64,000 bases of DNA, from assembly GCA_905182995.1 (NCBI GenBank), contig CAJJDP010000139.1:231893-295892 (forward strand), written 5' to 3'. Each line of letters opens with the position of its first letter. Positions within the stretch are counted from its first letter, which is position 1. The notes under the pieces are model-generated. The model saw only the letters and a list, made by a program, of their open reading frames with translations, was not told the origin of the DNA and made no database searches. Made by a program: the position numbers and the translations under genes. This DNA is from Paramecium octaurelia. Lineage: Eukaryota > Ciliophora > Oligohymenophorea > Peniculida > Parameciidae. Shown piece after piece: positions 34,349 to 48,200 of the stretch.

Positions 34349-35210
34349 TCATCTCCACTTAATAAATTGTTAATCGGATCTATTTTTCTTAAATATAGGC
34401 TTTAATCTGTTATCCTTGATATAGAAATGAGAATGTCTTACCTTCTCTTGCATAATCGTAGAGTATTAGAAATGACCCTGTAACTATTCTACACCTTGGA
34501 TTCTGGCATAGGTGATTTCACAGATCTATTAAATCTTATGGAAATTAATACTTTTTCTGAGTTAAAGAGCTTCCACTTTTTGCCTTGAAATTCTAAAAAA
34601 AACTTTGGTATAAATTTGGTATGCAAGAAATTAATGAATGCATAACCTACATTGCATTTATTCTAATATTGATTAAAAATTTACAGTAAAATCTATTGGA
34701 AGATAAAAAAAATCATAAGTGTCTTTATGATTAATGTCTATGTTCTCTAGCAACATTGGTTGGGTGTATTTGTTAGGGATATTGCGAATCATCAGAGTAG
34801 TTCTGTCATCATCACAAATCTTGATAGGGATAGACTCTTACTTTAGCCAGATCAATTTAGAATTGAGTGATCTACATTTATGGTTCGTATTTTCTGTTGT
34901 TCTTTTATTAAAATTACTAGAATAATGTTGGCATGGTTTTATAAAACATTTCTTCCTATTTCACTTCTTAAATCGATTAATTCAACTCTTAGATCTATTA
35001 AGATGTAGACAAAGTTTCAGGCAAAGTAGATGTGTTGGAACATATTGTGATTGATCTATTTTTCACCCACATCTATGGGTTGTCATTAATATTTTTAGAT
35101 AAACATTATTATTATTCATTCTTTTATTTTTATTCTTGCTGTTCATTATTATGTTTAGGTCTAACAAATTACCCAAAGCACTTTGGATTTATTGTGAAGG
35201 GTTGTTGCAT
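34349..35210 (-). CDS. Mei2-like RNA-binding protein (Mei2-type C-terminal RRM)
   Basis: 254 residues after four introns at 34820-34841, 34663-34684, 34526-34551 and 34415-34441; exons sum in frame. The N-terminal 130 residues are Gln/Asn rich and disordered. The C-terminal domain is the unusual RRM of Mei2/AML proteins: [14 protein letters not shown], then GTYDF-like [32 protein letters not shown]-type helix and EITYARIQG...LQGHF. In fission yeast Mei2 controls entry into meiosis, binding meiRNA through this domain; in plants relatives act in meiosis and growth. Here there is a single RRM, not three, so it is a short form. Confidence 0.92.
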
Positions 35211-36097
35211 TATTTTAAAACAAATTTTATTTATATAAAGATTTTTAATGAACAACGCTTATTCTGTAGCAAATATTATTATTATAATTAATTTAAATTA
35301 ATTCATCTCTTGTTGTACACATAAATCCGATATTCAAGATTACTAATATAAAGAATTTATGCCAAAAATAGGGATCTATTATAAAACACACTCATAATTA
35401 TATAAACAATTTAATCCTTTTTTATTAATGGTTTTATGGTAATAAAGAAGTTTGTTTTTTAATAATTGATCATTTTGATATATTTAAACAAAGTAACATA
35501 ATCATAATATTTTAGAAGTCCATAAATGAAATTTAATCATCACCTTAATTATCATATGCTAAATATTCAAATAATCAATATTAATTGAGAGCATTTCAGT
35601 AATTCTAAATGAGCCAAATTAACAATTAGAGAGGTATGTAAATTATTTTCCAAATCAAGAAATTATGACAAGGATTATTTTTAATTATCAAATTAATACT
35701 ATTAATTAAACTATATTAATTTTAATATTTATGAAATTATTAACTATATTGTTTTATCATATAATCAAATTCTCTTGAGTTTCTTAAATTAAGCTCAGCC
35801 CTTAAATTCATAACCTGGTTTGGATAGTATTTGACAATAATCCGATTAAATTATAATATAACTTTTTTCAGCATTGTGCTTACTTACGTTTATTTGGTAA
35901 TTTTGCTTCAAAAGTTTTTATTTAATCATGAATTGTTAACTCATTTAAAGAATAGAATTAAAATGTATAAAATGTGAGTGAACAAATTTATATCAAATAG
36001 ATGAGAGAATAACATAATCATCTTAAAATTCATAAGGTTTTGAGATGACTAACATTTTTTATATGGGTTTAATTTAAATTAACTTAAAAAGTCCAAA
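35211..36097. other. Intergenic, AT-rich
   Basis: About 890 bases with no frame I believe in. Contains frequent A/T runs. Should include the promoter of the Mei2-like gene at its left edge. Confidence 0.55.
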
Positions 36098-36454
36098 TCA
36101 AATTTATGCATGATTTGGTTGCATAGTTTCTTCCAATTCTCTGAGTTATTGTCTGGCTACATTTATCATGAATTCAAGTTTAGATGCGTACTAAACTAAA
36201 TCCACAAATTCTTTCCGTTCGCTGTTTTTAGCTGATTTCCTATCATAAATGTCTTCCTCTTCCCATCCATCACCTTCATTTGATGATTCCTCAGGTGATT
36301 ATATTTTATATTTCTTTTTCTATCTCAACTTTTGACAAAGACATCCTCTCTCCTTTTTTATACTCCTTTTCAATATTCCTGATATTTTCACTTGGTTTAC
36401 AGTTGATTTTTATTCGTCGATGAAATTGATGTTATCACTAACTAAGTCAGCCAT
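36098..36454 (-). CDS. Small acidic/basic protein of unknown function
   Basis: Intronless, 118 residues, ATG 36454 to TGA 36098. It opens MADLVSDNINFIDEQ, has a basic middle with two Cys (RGCLCQKLRQKKKYK), an acidic patch (EESSNEGDGWEEEDIYD) and a C-terminal helix that could be a coiled coil (ASKLEFMINVARQQLRELEE). No membrane segment or signal. The length and mixed charge suggest a subunit or adaptor, but I recognise no family. Confidence 0.65.
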
Positions 36455-36659
36455 TTTAGTATATAATTTAATATAAATAATCTCAAAAACGACAATTGGA
36501 TTTTATTTCTATTATCCTTTTACTATCCGTTTTATAAATCCAGAGGAAATCAATAGTTAGAACTATTAAAGTAATAATCAAATATTGCTCACTTTGTAAA
36601 GACTTGAATATTATAAATACGAACTATTTCAATATAATTATTCTTTTTACAATATAATA

Positions 36660-37265
36660 TATATATTGTTAGTTCTCATAAAGGGAGATCATTAGTTGAT
36701 CAATTCACTTTCTTTATTTTATTAACAACTTGCTTTGGCCTTCCTACATTTCTTGTAATTTTTACTACTACTATAAGTCCATTAATTCTATTAATTACAT
36801 ATTTTATACTTTAATAAAAAGCTAGACCATTTTAAAAAGCATCAAATTCAAGGGATTTAAATGAATCTTAATTTTTTTTAGTCAATCCTTAATCAAATAA
36901 TGATATATCTTATTTATCTAAATTTAATAACAATAAATACTAGGAAATAATAGTTGTGGTTATCTTAGCCCTGTCTATTACATTAGTCCTATATTATAAA
37001 TAAGTTATTTAATACTTTGGTTTGATTACTGTGAGAAACTAATAGATTGATCTGAATAATTGCTTTGATAATTCTATTGTGATATACTGATATCAGAAGA
37101 TGAAGTCTGATAGGAGGAAGACTGTTGGCTTGGAAGTAGAAAGTTTTGTGAATACTAATTAATAGTAATTATTAATGTAGTCAATAGATAAGAGAAGTTC
37201 TCTATCTTTTTATCATCAACGTCTCTAATTTTGTAAATTTCCTTAAATATGCTCTATAATTTGAT
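36660..37265 (+). CDS. Possible membrane protein, 5' end unresolved
   Basis: A frame with glutamine TAA/TAG stays open from about 36606 and reads as a membrane helix pair (LTTCFGLPTFLVIF...LILLITYF), a polar loop (ASNSRDLNESQFFLVNPQSNN), another helix (EIIVVVILALSITLVLYYK) and then, after a possible 18-base intron near 37073, a polar tail (KSDRRKTVGLEVESFVN). I find no ATG at the 5' side, so the first exon is missing. Could also be a decaying gene. Confidence 0.4.
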
Positions 37266-37269
37266 ATAC

Positions 37270-38675
37270 TTGCCATAATAAGGAGTTTTAATTGATTAAA
37301 TAATCATTTTATGTCATAAATTTAGCTATTGTCTGTTAAAATACTTGTTATTGAGCTTTAACCCTCATGATTTCATTATGAAATTATTGATAGTCATTTT
37401 TTAATTTGGACATGCTCAGTTATGAATTATTATTGGCTAATATAAATTAATTTTATATTAACTTTAAATTTAGTTATTTTCCTCCAACTGTTCTTGTTAT
37501 TCTATAGATTTTCTTTTTATTTCACACAATAAATGTCTGTTTTATATATGCAAAATAAAAATACTTCTTTTCTTTTTAAAAAAAATTATGTTTAAACTCA
37601 TGTTTACCTAGTTCATTTTTAATCTTATGAAAATCATATATGTTCAATTATCTAATAAATGAAGTATAATTATTGTGCTTGAAATACTTGGGTAGTATCT
37701 AAAGTATTAAATTTAACGTAGAAATACTTTCTTAGCAAACTCATAAGGTTTTTTTATAATAAATGCTTTGCCATCTTAGTTCCATTAAATGATATCAGAA
37801 TAATTGGAATTCTAAATATTAGAGCAACATTGTACCTCTAAGATATCATAGGTTTTGGTTAAGAAGGAAGGAATGGATGACTATTATTGGAGAATCAAGT
37901 TTTCCTTTGAATTATCCATAAAATATTTAAAAATGACATTCCTAGAATAATCTAAATTGATATTATAGTTATATTATAAACATATGATTAATTACATAAA
38001 GAATCTTAAATAAAATAAATTTTTCCATGTTTTTCATATAATCACATTAATAGGCAATTTATTGATAACTCTGCCGCGAGAGTCGTAAACTTTATAACTG
38101 GAATATTTTTAGTTGATAAATCCAATAGTGCTGGTAAAATGAATAATTTAATGAGTATAATCAATATAGAAAGGAAAAGAAATTCCCTTGAATTACTGGA
38201 TAATCCAGCTATCTATCTTCTTCAATTAGCTATATCACTTAGGTTAGTTCTGTATTTACACTATTTTTCTTGAATTCAAATCTTCATTGTCAATTTTGAT
38301 TATATTTATAACTTTGTTTCCTTTATTCCTGTCCTTTAAAATATACGATACGGCCTTTCTTTCATACTTCTTGGAAATAATTTATTTATCTATCCGATAG
38401 TAATTTAAAATATGTAACCTGATTTGAATTTGCTAGCACCAAAATGAAATGGAGTTTTTGTAATTTCTTTCTGCTTTCTTGCTTTATCAAAGTTACATTA
38501 GGATTCTCAAAATAATGAATTTATTATTTATAAATATTAGAGTCATTTATATATTATAATTCATGTGTTCTTCATCTATATTTTATATTTTTAATTTTAA
38601 ACTTTTTCTAATTTTTTCATATCAAATCTTATCACAATCCATTGACATATATAATTAAATAATTTAATTATTTAG
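37270..38675. other. Gene-poor AT-rich stretch
   Basis: About 1.4 kb without a gene I can support. A short frame near 38140-38270 (SIINIERKRNSLELLDNPAIYLLQLA) looks coding but has no extension on either side and may be a remnant. Confidence 0.45.
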
Positions 38676-39692
38676 ATGAGCTCTAATTCTCAAAAATTAT
38701 AAAAGCAAAATAGCTAATCTGATAATGAAATCGATGCTCATGAGAACAAGGCCATAAAGTAGGACTGTGTGTAGATTTAAGCTAAGTATTTCTATATTAA
38801 ATTTGATACAGATCAAAAAATATACAAAAGAGACTTCCAGAATAAATTAGAGCAAAATAAGTTCAAATTGATTAGATTTCTCAATTCAAATTTGATAGTT
38901 CATTGTATTATAAGATGAATTTAAGAGAATAGACCATTTACGATTTTGATTTTCTAAAAATAGATAAAGATCTATTGTCTAATTAGAATTAAATTCTAGT
39001 ATATATTGTGAATTATTATAGATTGAGGATAAGAAATCTAAAAAAAAGTTTCTTATAAAACCAATCCAAACTGAAAGTGAAATAATTCAAGTAAATAGAT
39101 AAAATATATTTAGAAATTATTTTAATTAAATTCTAAATTTATTTTAACACCTCAAAACATTTTCAGTCATCATGTCCAGACACAAAAAATTGATTACCTC
39201 GCAAAGGAAATAAGTAATTGATTTAAGTTGAATCAAGAAATAATTCATTTAAAGTTTCAACTACTTTTGTTTTAATATTGCAGCAAATCGATTCTACATT
39301 TTTCTCATGAATTGTCAAATGCAAAACTCAAAATAATACTTGGTGATTTATTATAAGGATTGATGTCAGCAAAGGAGAATTAACTTGTATTAAATGAAAT
39401 AACTTTGGATTCCATATTGTACTGCGAGGACAATAAAAATTTCAAGCTCAATGATTACACCAATGCAACAATTGGTGATAACCAAAGTAATGTAACCGAT
39501 TTAGGAATGTGTTTCGCTCAACTCATCCAATAAAAGAATTCAAGGCGGAGATATTAAAAATTATAAATAAATTTAAATGAATGGAAATTAAATAATAAAG
39601 ATGATCCATTTGCAAGTATTACCTTACAAATGATCATGAATGAAAAATCACTTGATGAAATCAATTATTAATTGTAATAGATAGATTGTTGA
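38676..39692 (+). CDS. Unknown hydrophilic protein, five exons
   Basis: 306 residues after four introns (26, 23, 23 and 24 bases, the last three GTA-initial and ending TAG or AAG); the exon sum closes exactly from ATG 38676 to TGA 39690-39692, which is good support. The N-terminus is Gln/Ser/Lys rich; the middle (KFDSSLYYKMNLREQTIYDFDFLKI) and the C-terminal half (a helical stretch HELSNAKLKIILGDLLQGL, then EITLDSILYCEDN) look folded. No signal, no membrane helix, no motif I know. It ends 69 bases before the end of the convergent TmcB-like gene. Confidence 0.65.
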
Positions 39693-39760
39693 AATTCATA
39701 TTTTATAGTAATTGATAATACAATAAGATATAGCAATTTATATAGACTACGAGAATAAAC

Positions 39761-42700
39761 TCATTTTAATTTCTTTAATAATGTTAATGTATGTGGTTCT
39801 GTCAATGTCTCTATAGGTAGATTAGTTAATACTAATCTTAGCAAAATTAATCTTTAATTTGTGGAATACATCCAGATTCCAAAGATTATACAATAAATAA
39901 CAATTAAGGATATCCCTGCTGCCAAGTAATATGAATAAATCACATCTAAATCCTCCGCCATTACATTCTTTAAGATTATCATAATGTTATCTATAAATAA
40001 GTTAGTACCATCAGTTGTATCTAAAAAGTGCTCAAAAATTGCATTATTGAATTCTTTAGTATTTAATTGTTCTAATACAATATCAAGCTCATCTCTGTAA
40101 TCTTTGTTCTCAATCTCATAAATGAATTGCTATTTAAATAAAGTATCAATGCGACTCACTACTCCTTGGATGCCAGAACTTATGAATTCCCTATTGTTGT
40201 CCTCTGGTTTTGGTGTTCCATATTTAGTATCAAAAAAACTAGCATCTTATTCACAAAAAGGAATGAGATCAGCCAACAGGGTACAAAAGTCTTCTGAATA
40301 CAAGTTAAATAAAACAGCTTCATCATCTCCATTTATTCTATTCGATTCTAAAATGAATTCATAGATATTTGTTAAATTTTCAAAATAGGAATCGTAATAT
40401 TCCAAAAAAATAGTCATAATTTCTGCAGCCCCTTGAAAACTTGAAATTTGTGCATCTGTATAATATTTATCTTCTATCAGTTTTTAATATAAAGCTTGTT
40501 AGGACTTGATTACTAAGGCACAGCTAATTGTAATATCTTGTTAAGAGGTAAATCTAATAAAACTTAAAGTCAATTATTAAGTGGGATATAAATCACTTGC
40601 TTGGGAATTGTACAAGAAGTAACCTCCAATTATAAATCCAAGAATAATTAAAAAGGAAATTGTTATAATGAAGACTTCCTTTATAATTGATATTCCAGAA
40701 TTAGTGATTCTAGAATTTAATACTACATTCTGATTTTTTCTAATTTTTTTCTATCCTTCTTCATTATTGATATCCGACTTCTAAGGATTCTTATTTGTCA
40801 ATTATAATTAATACTCCTTCAAAATCCTAGATTATGTGTAAACAGATTCCAAACCCAATTAATTTAAAGATGAATATAATAATTTGTAATAGTTTTGCTA
40901 TTTCCAACTTTACTTTCCAATAAATGTTTACAAAGTTTCATTTACATATGAGAATCTGATAATTTGCTCTTAAGCTTAATTCTCTTACAACCTTCCAGCT
41001 AAAAGTATGATAGCTTGACAATATTTTTCAAGTTGATTCCAATAATAAATTTAACCAAACATAACCAAACATAGCACTATTATTTCAATACTTATTTATA
41101 ATTGGTATTCAGTTAGCTTTGACTACTATAAATCAAAGAACAATATGTTTAATGAATCTAACAATTCAACATTCATGTAATTGACATTCTTTAAGTTATA
41201 TCTTAATGTCAATAGATTATCTAGATAGTTTTGATCAATCAAATCTCCCAAATCATCAAAAGTATGATATTGAGCCTAGAATAATAAATCAGCAATATTT
41301 GATATAAAATTGATAAAATAGGTGTAAGTAACTACTTCATTGTCTTAATATAAGAAGTCTAAATTAATCTTACTTAACATCCCTTAATACTCAATTCCAA
41401 TAAATGTATCATACATGCTCCTTAAGCTGCCAAGCATTGTGTCTGCAAGTACTTGGATCTCTTCTAATGTTTAAATAATTATGTATTCACTGCTATTAAT
41501 AATGTTCAATGAATTAAAGACTAGACTCCAGATATAACAAAAAGTCTTAAAGAAATATCTGTTAAATAACAAAGGAGCTTGAATATTAATTAGAGTCTGT
41601 AATAATTCATCATGGTATGAACTCACATTTGTTAAATGGATAATGATATATATTGTAATTATCAAGACAATCAAAATATTGATTGCCAATAATGCCTATA
41701 AACTTTGAGTTAAATCCCTCTTAGATTAAAATTTCTTAATCACTTGAATTGCAGATATTCCAGAGGTACCAGAAGTATTGCTTGATCTTGATTTCTTAGC
41801 ACTCACCTCAAAATCGTTTTTCTTTTATTGCAACTAGTTCTCTTATAATTGTTATAAAAGATTATGACTATTCTCCTTTTTATTATTGCTACTTATTCCT
41901 TTAACTTATGATGATTCTGGTACATCAATATCATTTACAGGATCTCCATTTCCATACTCAAGTTGGTTTTGTAATTCCGTAAAGTCCTTTTCAATTAATC
42001 CCTGTAATTATTACTACTTGGAGGAAGGACTGATAAATTAAATTCTCTGGGAAATAGGTGCATAACTCATGCTATCTCTTGCAGATTCTATGGCAATCAA
42101 CTGTCCTTCATAATTAGATAATTCTGGCAGTCTACTTCCATACTTTTTGATCAATAATGAAACCTCATTAATTTTTGAAACATCTGGACGTATCTCCTCT
42201 ACAGCTACTGACGGTGCTTCCAATCCATTTTCACTTGGTTGAATAAAAGACTAACTGTTTTCCATATTGGCTAATATGTATAATTTCAGCAATACTTTAT
42301 TAGTTGTTATTTGTTGAAAACGCATTATTTGAATATTAATTGTTTGCAAGTGATTCGTTTGTTTTATTATCATCAGTTCTTCTAATGTCTAAAATTTCTA
42401 ATATAAAATAAGCCTTTCTTGAATCCTTTTTCCCCATTATTCTAAATTACAATTGAACTTTACTAATAAAACATTATTTCTACTTTTCCTAAAAATACAT
42501 TATTAATTTATTACCTCAAACCTTCTGATATTATCAACCATCTAAGTTTAAACAACAACGTTAAATAATGGTAATTAGTGTAGATATTAAATACTTTTGA
42601 CTGAATTCTACATTTCATAATTGTCCATAAGTTATAATTGGACCAGTCTTGTTTTATTCAAATCTAATGATGTTTGACTAGTCCTTGATTTTTATATGCT

Positions 42701-45196
42701 TTATGATTTTTCATAGTTTTGGGTTGAAAATTGCTTTAACGATTGCTATAATCTGTATCCATCATCTAGTATATCCTTTTAATTATAGAATTTCCAAATT
42801 TTACAGTAATTATCAGGTGATCCATATTGTAAATCATTTTTTAATTTATTTCTTAAGTCAATGAGCAAATCAAAGATATTGGGAAATAGCATGCAAATAC
42901 TTATTTGATATATCATATCAGGAGTGAATTTAGTAATCGATTGTTAAAATTAGAAAAATGTCTCATAAAAATTTTAAGTGCAACCAATCAGATAACCATC
43001 CTCTCCAAACAAAACAAAATCTGATGAATGTTTTACTTTAGACATGCATCCCATTAGTATATAATCATCTAAAAGTGAAAAATCATTATCAATTTTTAAT
43101 TATTATGGTACCAAAAACCCTTCTCTTGAAATTCCGAATACTAATTTATAATCATCAAAAAATATAGATTTTGCACTCTATAGATAATCCTAAAGTAATC
43201 TATCGTGTTTTTCTGCAAAAAATGATGGCATCAAAGCACTTATATTATCTATTTATTAGAATTCCTATTCATCAAATTCAAAATATTTGGCCAATAACCT
43301 TTTATCTAAATTAACTATTTTCCCTCTATTTCTAACCATACTAATTTATACTAATGCTGCTCTCTCCTCAACTAACAGAATATTTGTTATTAGATCATCC
43401 TATTGTGTATGTTCAATATTAAATATTTCTGCAATAACTTATTCACATATTTAAGTACTATAATAATCATTCATTATTGCACTGAAAAACATAGATATGA
43501 ATTTGATAGTTTATACATTATAAATTTAGGATAGCTTATCCAAATTATGAAAATCAAATCTACAAAATCTTTAAAGTTCTTCATGCAATATTTAAATTTT
43601 TGCACTTTAGAATAAAGCCATTCTCTCAATATCATAAATACTATTAAATCCTTTTATCTAATTAGTCCAAAAACTAATTTTTTCTAAAATTATCTCCTTA
43701 ACCTTTGGTATAAAAGATTCTTAGAATTTTAAAGTTTCATGTATAGACTAAATGCTTAGTTATTTTTCTTATTATTATTGTTATTACTGAATACTATTCA
43801 ATTTAATTAGATTCTGCTATTTTTTAACTAATTATTGAAGGAATTAACTCATTTAGTATTTAACTATCATAAAAAAGTATGATTGCTAGTTAGTTAGAGT
43901 TTCATACTTTTTCAATTCTACATATGCCAACAACGGGCGATTGATGTATTCAGCTACATAATTAATAAAGAATAACTCAAGTTCTTCATACATAGTTTTT
44001 GTATCGCTTTTAGCTTTTTCTAGTTCAGTCTACAACATACAATAAATAGTCTAATTTGTCAACTGAATATGATTATCATTTTTTCTGTGTTTCTTATTCC
44101 AATTTTTAGCACAATTCACTTTATGGGCTTTGTAATAGAAATATAATGAGAAGAAATGTTATTGATAGATTAATTTATTCATTGCAACGCATTATAAGTA
44201 CAATTCTTATGCCAATGAAATACAAGAAAAACAATTGATGTCTACATCATAGGCTTAAATGGATTTCCTCTAATGAAACACTTCTCCTAAGTAATATGAA
44301 AACAAAGCTGTAAATAAAAGTAAATATAATATGTCCTCTTAAGCAATTATTTTGCCATCTGTAAAGACAGAGAAACTGATTATAATATTGATAAACTCAG
44401 CAACCAAACTTAATTTAAAATGAGCTTCATTCATAAATGGTAAATAGGGTTTAAAGATTAGGCTTTCAATAATTTTAAATATTAAAGAAAGATGTATTAT
44501 TGCAATTTACGCATATTAAACAGTGTCTTAATTGTCAACAAAATAAAATACAGCCATAATTACCTGCAAAACATAATGTAATGGTTGGAAGCCATTAAAC
44601 TTTGATTGGATGTAGTTGCTTGGAATGAATGTGTAAGCTCTTAAGAAATATTAGGAAAAGAATATAATGATTGTGAACAAAATCAAAGTAAAAAAGTTAA
44701 TGATACTCTGCATTCCAAGAATTGTGTTTTAAAAATTAAGAGTTCCTGGACCATTTAAGATTTGAGACACTAGTAAAAATAAAATGGGTAATTGAAATAC
44801 TGTCCCTGTGATTTGCAAGAAATAGAAGATGGATTTTCTTATTGATTAATGTTCAATAATGTTTCGATTATCATAAATTCCAAATAATAGCAAAGTGAAT
44901 ATGATTAGAATAATGACACTGAGTAACAGAATAGTAATTATGAATGCCGTCATTCTGAAATCAATTTAAGAGTCTGCAAAAATTGGTATGATTAATTAAG
45001 ATTGAGCTACCATTTGAAATAGTTTGAAATGACCATCACTATAATTCCATAAATTCCATCCATGCATTGGCAATAACATTGCGATATATTGGGAATACAT
45101 AACAAATATCGATAATTTTAACCAGAAATGAGTTGGTTATGTGGTATGCTTAATGTGAGCCAAACATGATAGCTAATCAACAATTATAAATTTCAT
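39761..45196 (-). CDS. Very large multi-pass membrane protein, TmcB-like
   Basis: A single continuous frame of 1811 residues from ATG 45196 to TGA 39761 with no intron needed, unusual for this window. The N-terminal third has about ten membrane helices (for example FIITILLLSVIILIIFTLLLFG). The middle is soluble. The C-terminal third has several widely spaced helices (ILIVLIITIYIIIHL, IVLCLVMFG, IITISFLIILGFIIGGYFLY, GISLIVIYCIIFGIWMY) separated by extracellular-type helical loops. This layout matches the ciliate family named after the Dictyostelium tiny macrocysts proteins (TmcB), often with a PAS-like region; function unknown, sensory or cyclic-nucleotide roles have been guessed. I could not point to a clear PAS motif, so the name is tentative. 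Confidence 0.6.
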
Positions 45197-45267
45197 ATTG
45201 CCGCTTTTAAATATTTTTATAAAATAATCATCAAATTATATTCATTAGAATCAATATTATTAATTAA

Positions 45268-48200
45268 TCATTTTTTTGGTAACCAAGACATATCTTTATG
45301 TTGGATTTTTTTAGCAATTTCTCTCTCCAAATAATTTAATTCCCTCTTCTATTGTAAACAAATCAAGAAAAACAAATAAGAAGATAATTTATGTTCTTTT
45401 TCAATATGCTCCTGCCAACTGATATTTCTAAAATTAAGCAAATTGATTACTATTCTCTGCATTAATCATAGGATATACCACAAATTTTACAAGACTTATT
45501 CTTTTAATTTTTTGACAATGAGTTGCTATGAGAGTATTACCCACTAATTATGCTGATGATGAGGGCGAAACACAATATGAATATCAGCATAAATAATGTA
45601 ACAACAAATATGTAATTACCCCAATCATGAGTTTCATCTTCAGAATTAAAGGAATTTTGTAATCGGAATCCATTTCCAAAGAACTTCCAGAATTTAGATA
45701 TGAATGAAAATCGAGCAGTCTCTTCCTCATGAAATACTTCAGCATCCTAAACTACGAATGCTAGAAATGAGTAACAATGAATCACAATCAAAGTCAGATA
45801 TAGAATGAGTAGAATCTTCCAAAAGTTAACAAGTACTGATGATAATACTTTTCTTAGACTCTAAAATAATAAATAATTAAATCTATTACATTTACTCTGG
45901 ATACTATATCAAATAATAGTAATGAAATGAAAGGGGAAGCAAGAAAAGATAATGCAGCTAAGATCAAATAAGTTAAGTGATACAGAAAAGTAACATTTGA
46001 GATTTAAGCTAGTATTCTGTTTTAATTTAAATATTGATGCATCTTCATTTTACGTTTTAGAGTAGTTTTCTTTTGTTTCTAAGGATCCGGATAAATCTAG
46101 TTTAGGTTTTCTGTCCCTTTCAACCCTAAATTGACATCTTCCTAATTTTGATCCTTGTAGTAATCAACTCTAAATGCTATATATGGTTATTGATTCATAA
46201 TATCAATAATTAGTACAAAAGCAGATGATAATATCAGAATTATTGTTAAAACGATAACAATAATTTCAATAGTTTGACTCTTAAAAAAGAAACTGTTGAC
46301 CTTTCGTTATAAATCACCCAAATAACATAAATTTAATGTAAGTACAATCAAGTAGTTTAAAATCTTCAACAAATGAATGTTGATTGAAAACCAATTCAAT
46401 TTTGGATACTTCGAAATATTTTAACGAAATGCTACCTCTTTTTAGAAGTATTCAGACATCGTTTTTAACTATTCATACCTACCTCTCTTCATTCTTAACA
46501 TCTTAGCCTTTTTGGTAGTTTGTTGTAATAAAAAGAATGATTGAAAAGGTAGAATAAAATATAATAACTTATTCTCATCATGTTAACTGATTTGTATTTA
46601 TCCCACATATTTACTAAAAAAGTTAATAGCCTCAGCCATTTTCATACACATGTTTTTCTTAATGTTGTCTCTTTGATTATTATATTAAGCACCCTCTAAC
46701 CAATTTATTGCAATCACTTCTAATTTCTATTCAATTTTACTCTCCCTTTTTTCTGCAGGGTCAATAACCTAATCTTGTTCATCGAACTTTTTGAATGGTA
46801 TTGCTTCATCTAAAGATTACTTAACAAATTATTTTTTATTTGTTATTTTGTAAATGCTTTCTTTAAACTTGCTTTTAGGACTTGAATTATCACCAAACAT
46901 AGTATACTATTTATTTACCAGAGGCGGAGTCTTCAAAGGAGTCGACTTCTTTTTCACATTTATTTTTTGTTGTGTCCTTAAGTCCTTTATATCTAGAGAT
47001 GCAATTATAGAATCATTTGAATTCAAATATTCCTTCAACAATTCAACTCGTTTTTAATTGAACTCCTGTTATTTCACAAAATTCTTCATGCTTATGTAAA
47101 TTCTTAGAAAATTTAAATTTTGCTTTTAGTTTAATGACAATTCATTTTGTTAGTCCCCAATTACTCTATCCCGTAATGTCTACCAATAGTCCTTTTTCTT
47201 ATCACAATTTCCAATATTTTCAATGTTTTCACTCAAAATGTTAAATAAGATAATTAAATCAAAACAAATTCCTAATACTTCAATCTCTCCCACAGCTATG
47301 AAGTTTTATTAGCATTTTAAGTATGTGCAATTAATATTGTCTACATGATTGCATTTCTATCCTTACATAACGATATTCAGTCTTGGAGCAAATTATTCAT
47401 ATATCTTTAATAGTTTCTCAAATAGCATTTAAAAATTCAAGTCTGTATAACTATAATGAACCTCTAATTTCACTTATAGGAGTAATTAAACAGCTGATTT
47501 AAATAATACTCTAAAAGTATTATCCTATAAGTTATCTGCTAGAATATCATATTTCTATGTTGTTATAATAAATTAAAGGATTGAAATCAATGGTTTATGA
47601 CTAAAAACTAGATATTAATTTTGTGGATTTCCTTCACAAAAGTTATTTAAGCATTTGAGACATTCTGAATATAATGTAAGTATATCTAGTTCAGTACATA
47701 TATGTGTTAATTATGATCTATTGATATAATTGTAAAAATTGGATGTAAAATATAATACCTCCTCTATTAAAGCTTATTAATTATTAGGATCACAAAATTA
47801 GCAACTTCTATCAATATATAAGATTAATTTTCCAATAAATCTTAAAATTGAAATAATAATTTTAAAAAATTGCCCTAATAAATAATTTCTTTCGTTTTAA
47901 ATATCCACTCTACTAATGAAAAATCCTTTTTGATCTGACTTAGTAATCTATTTTGAATGTTGCTCCAAACTTAATAATCTATCAACTTGATTAAATGCTC
48001 TTGAAATGAATTTATGAAACGGTAAACAACTTTCATTAGAGAACATGTTTCCCAATTATCCTTCATCCATTCTTTATATTTATTCAAATATTGACAAAGT
48101 TAATTAAACTTTTTTTATACAAGGTAAGGCATATTCATTATCATTTTCTTCTAAATATATCATAAGAAATGGAATTTATTTTAATGCAAAATGTATCAGT

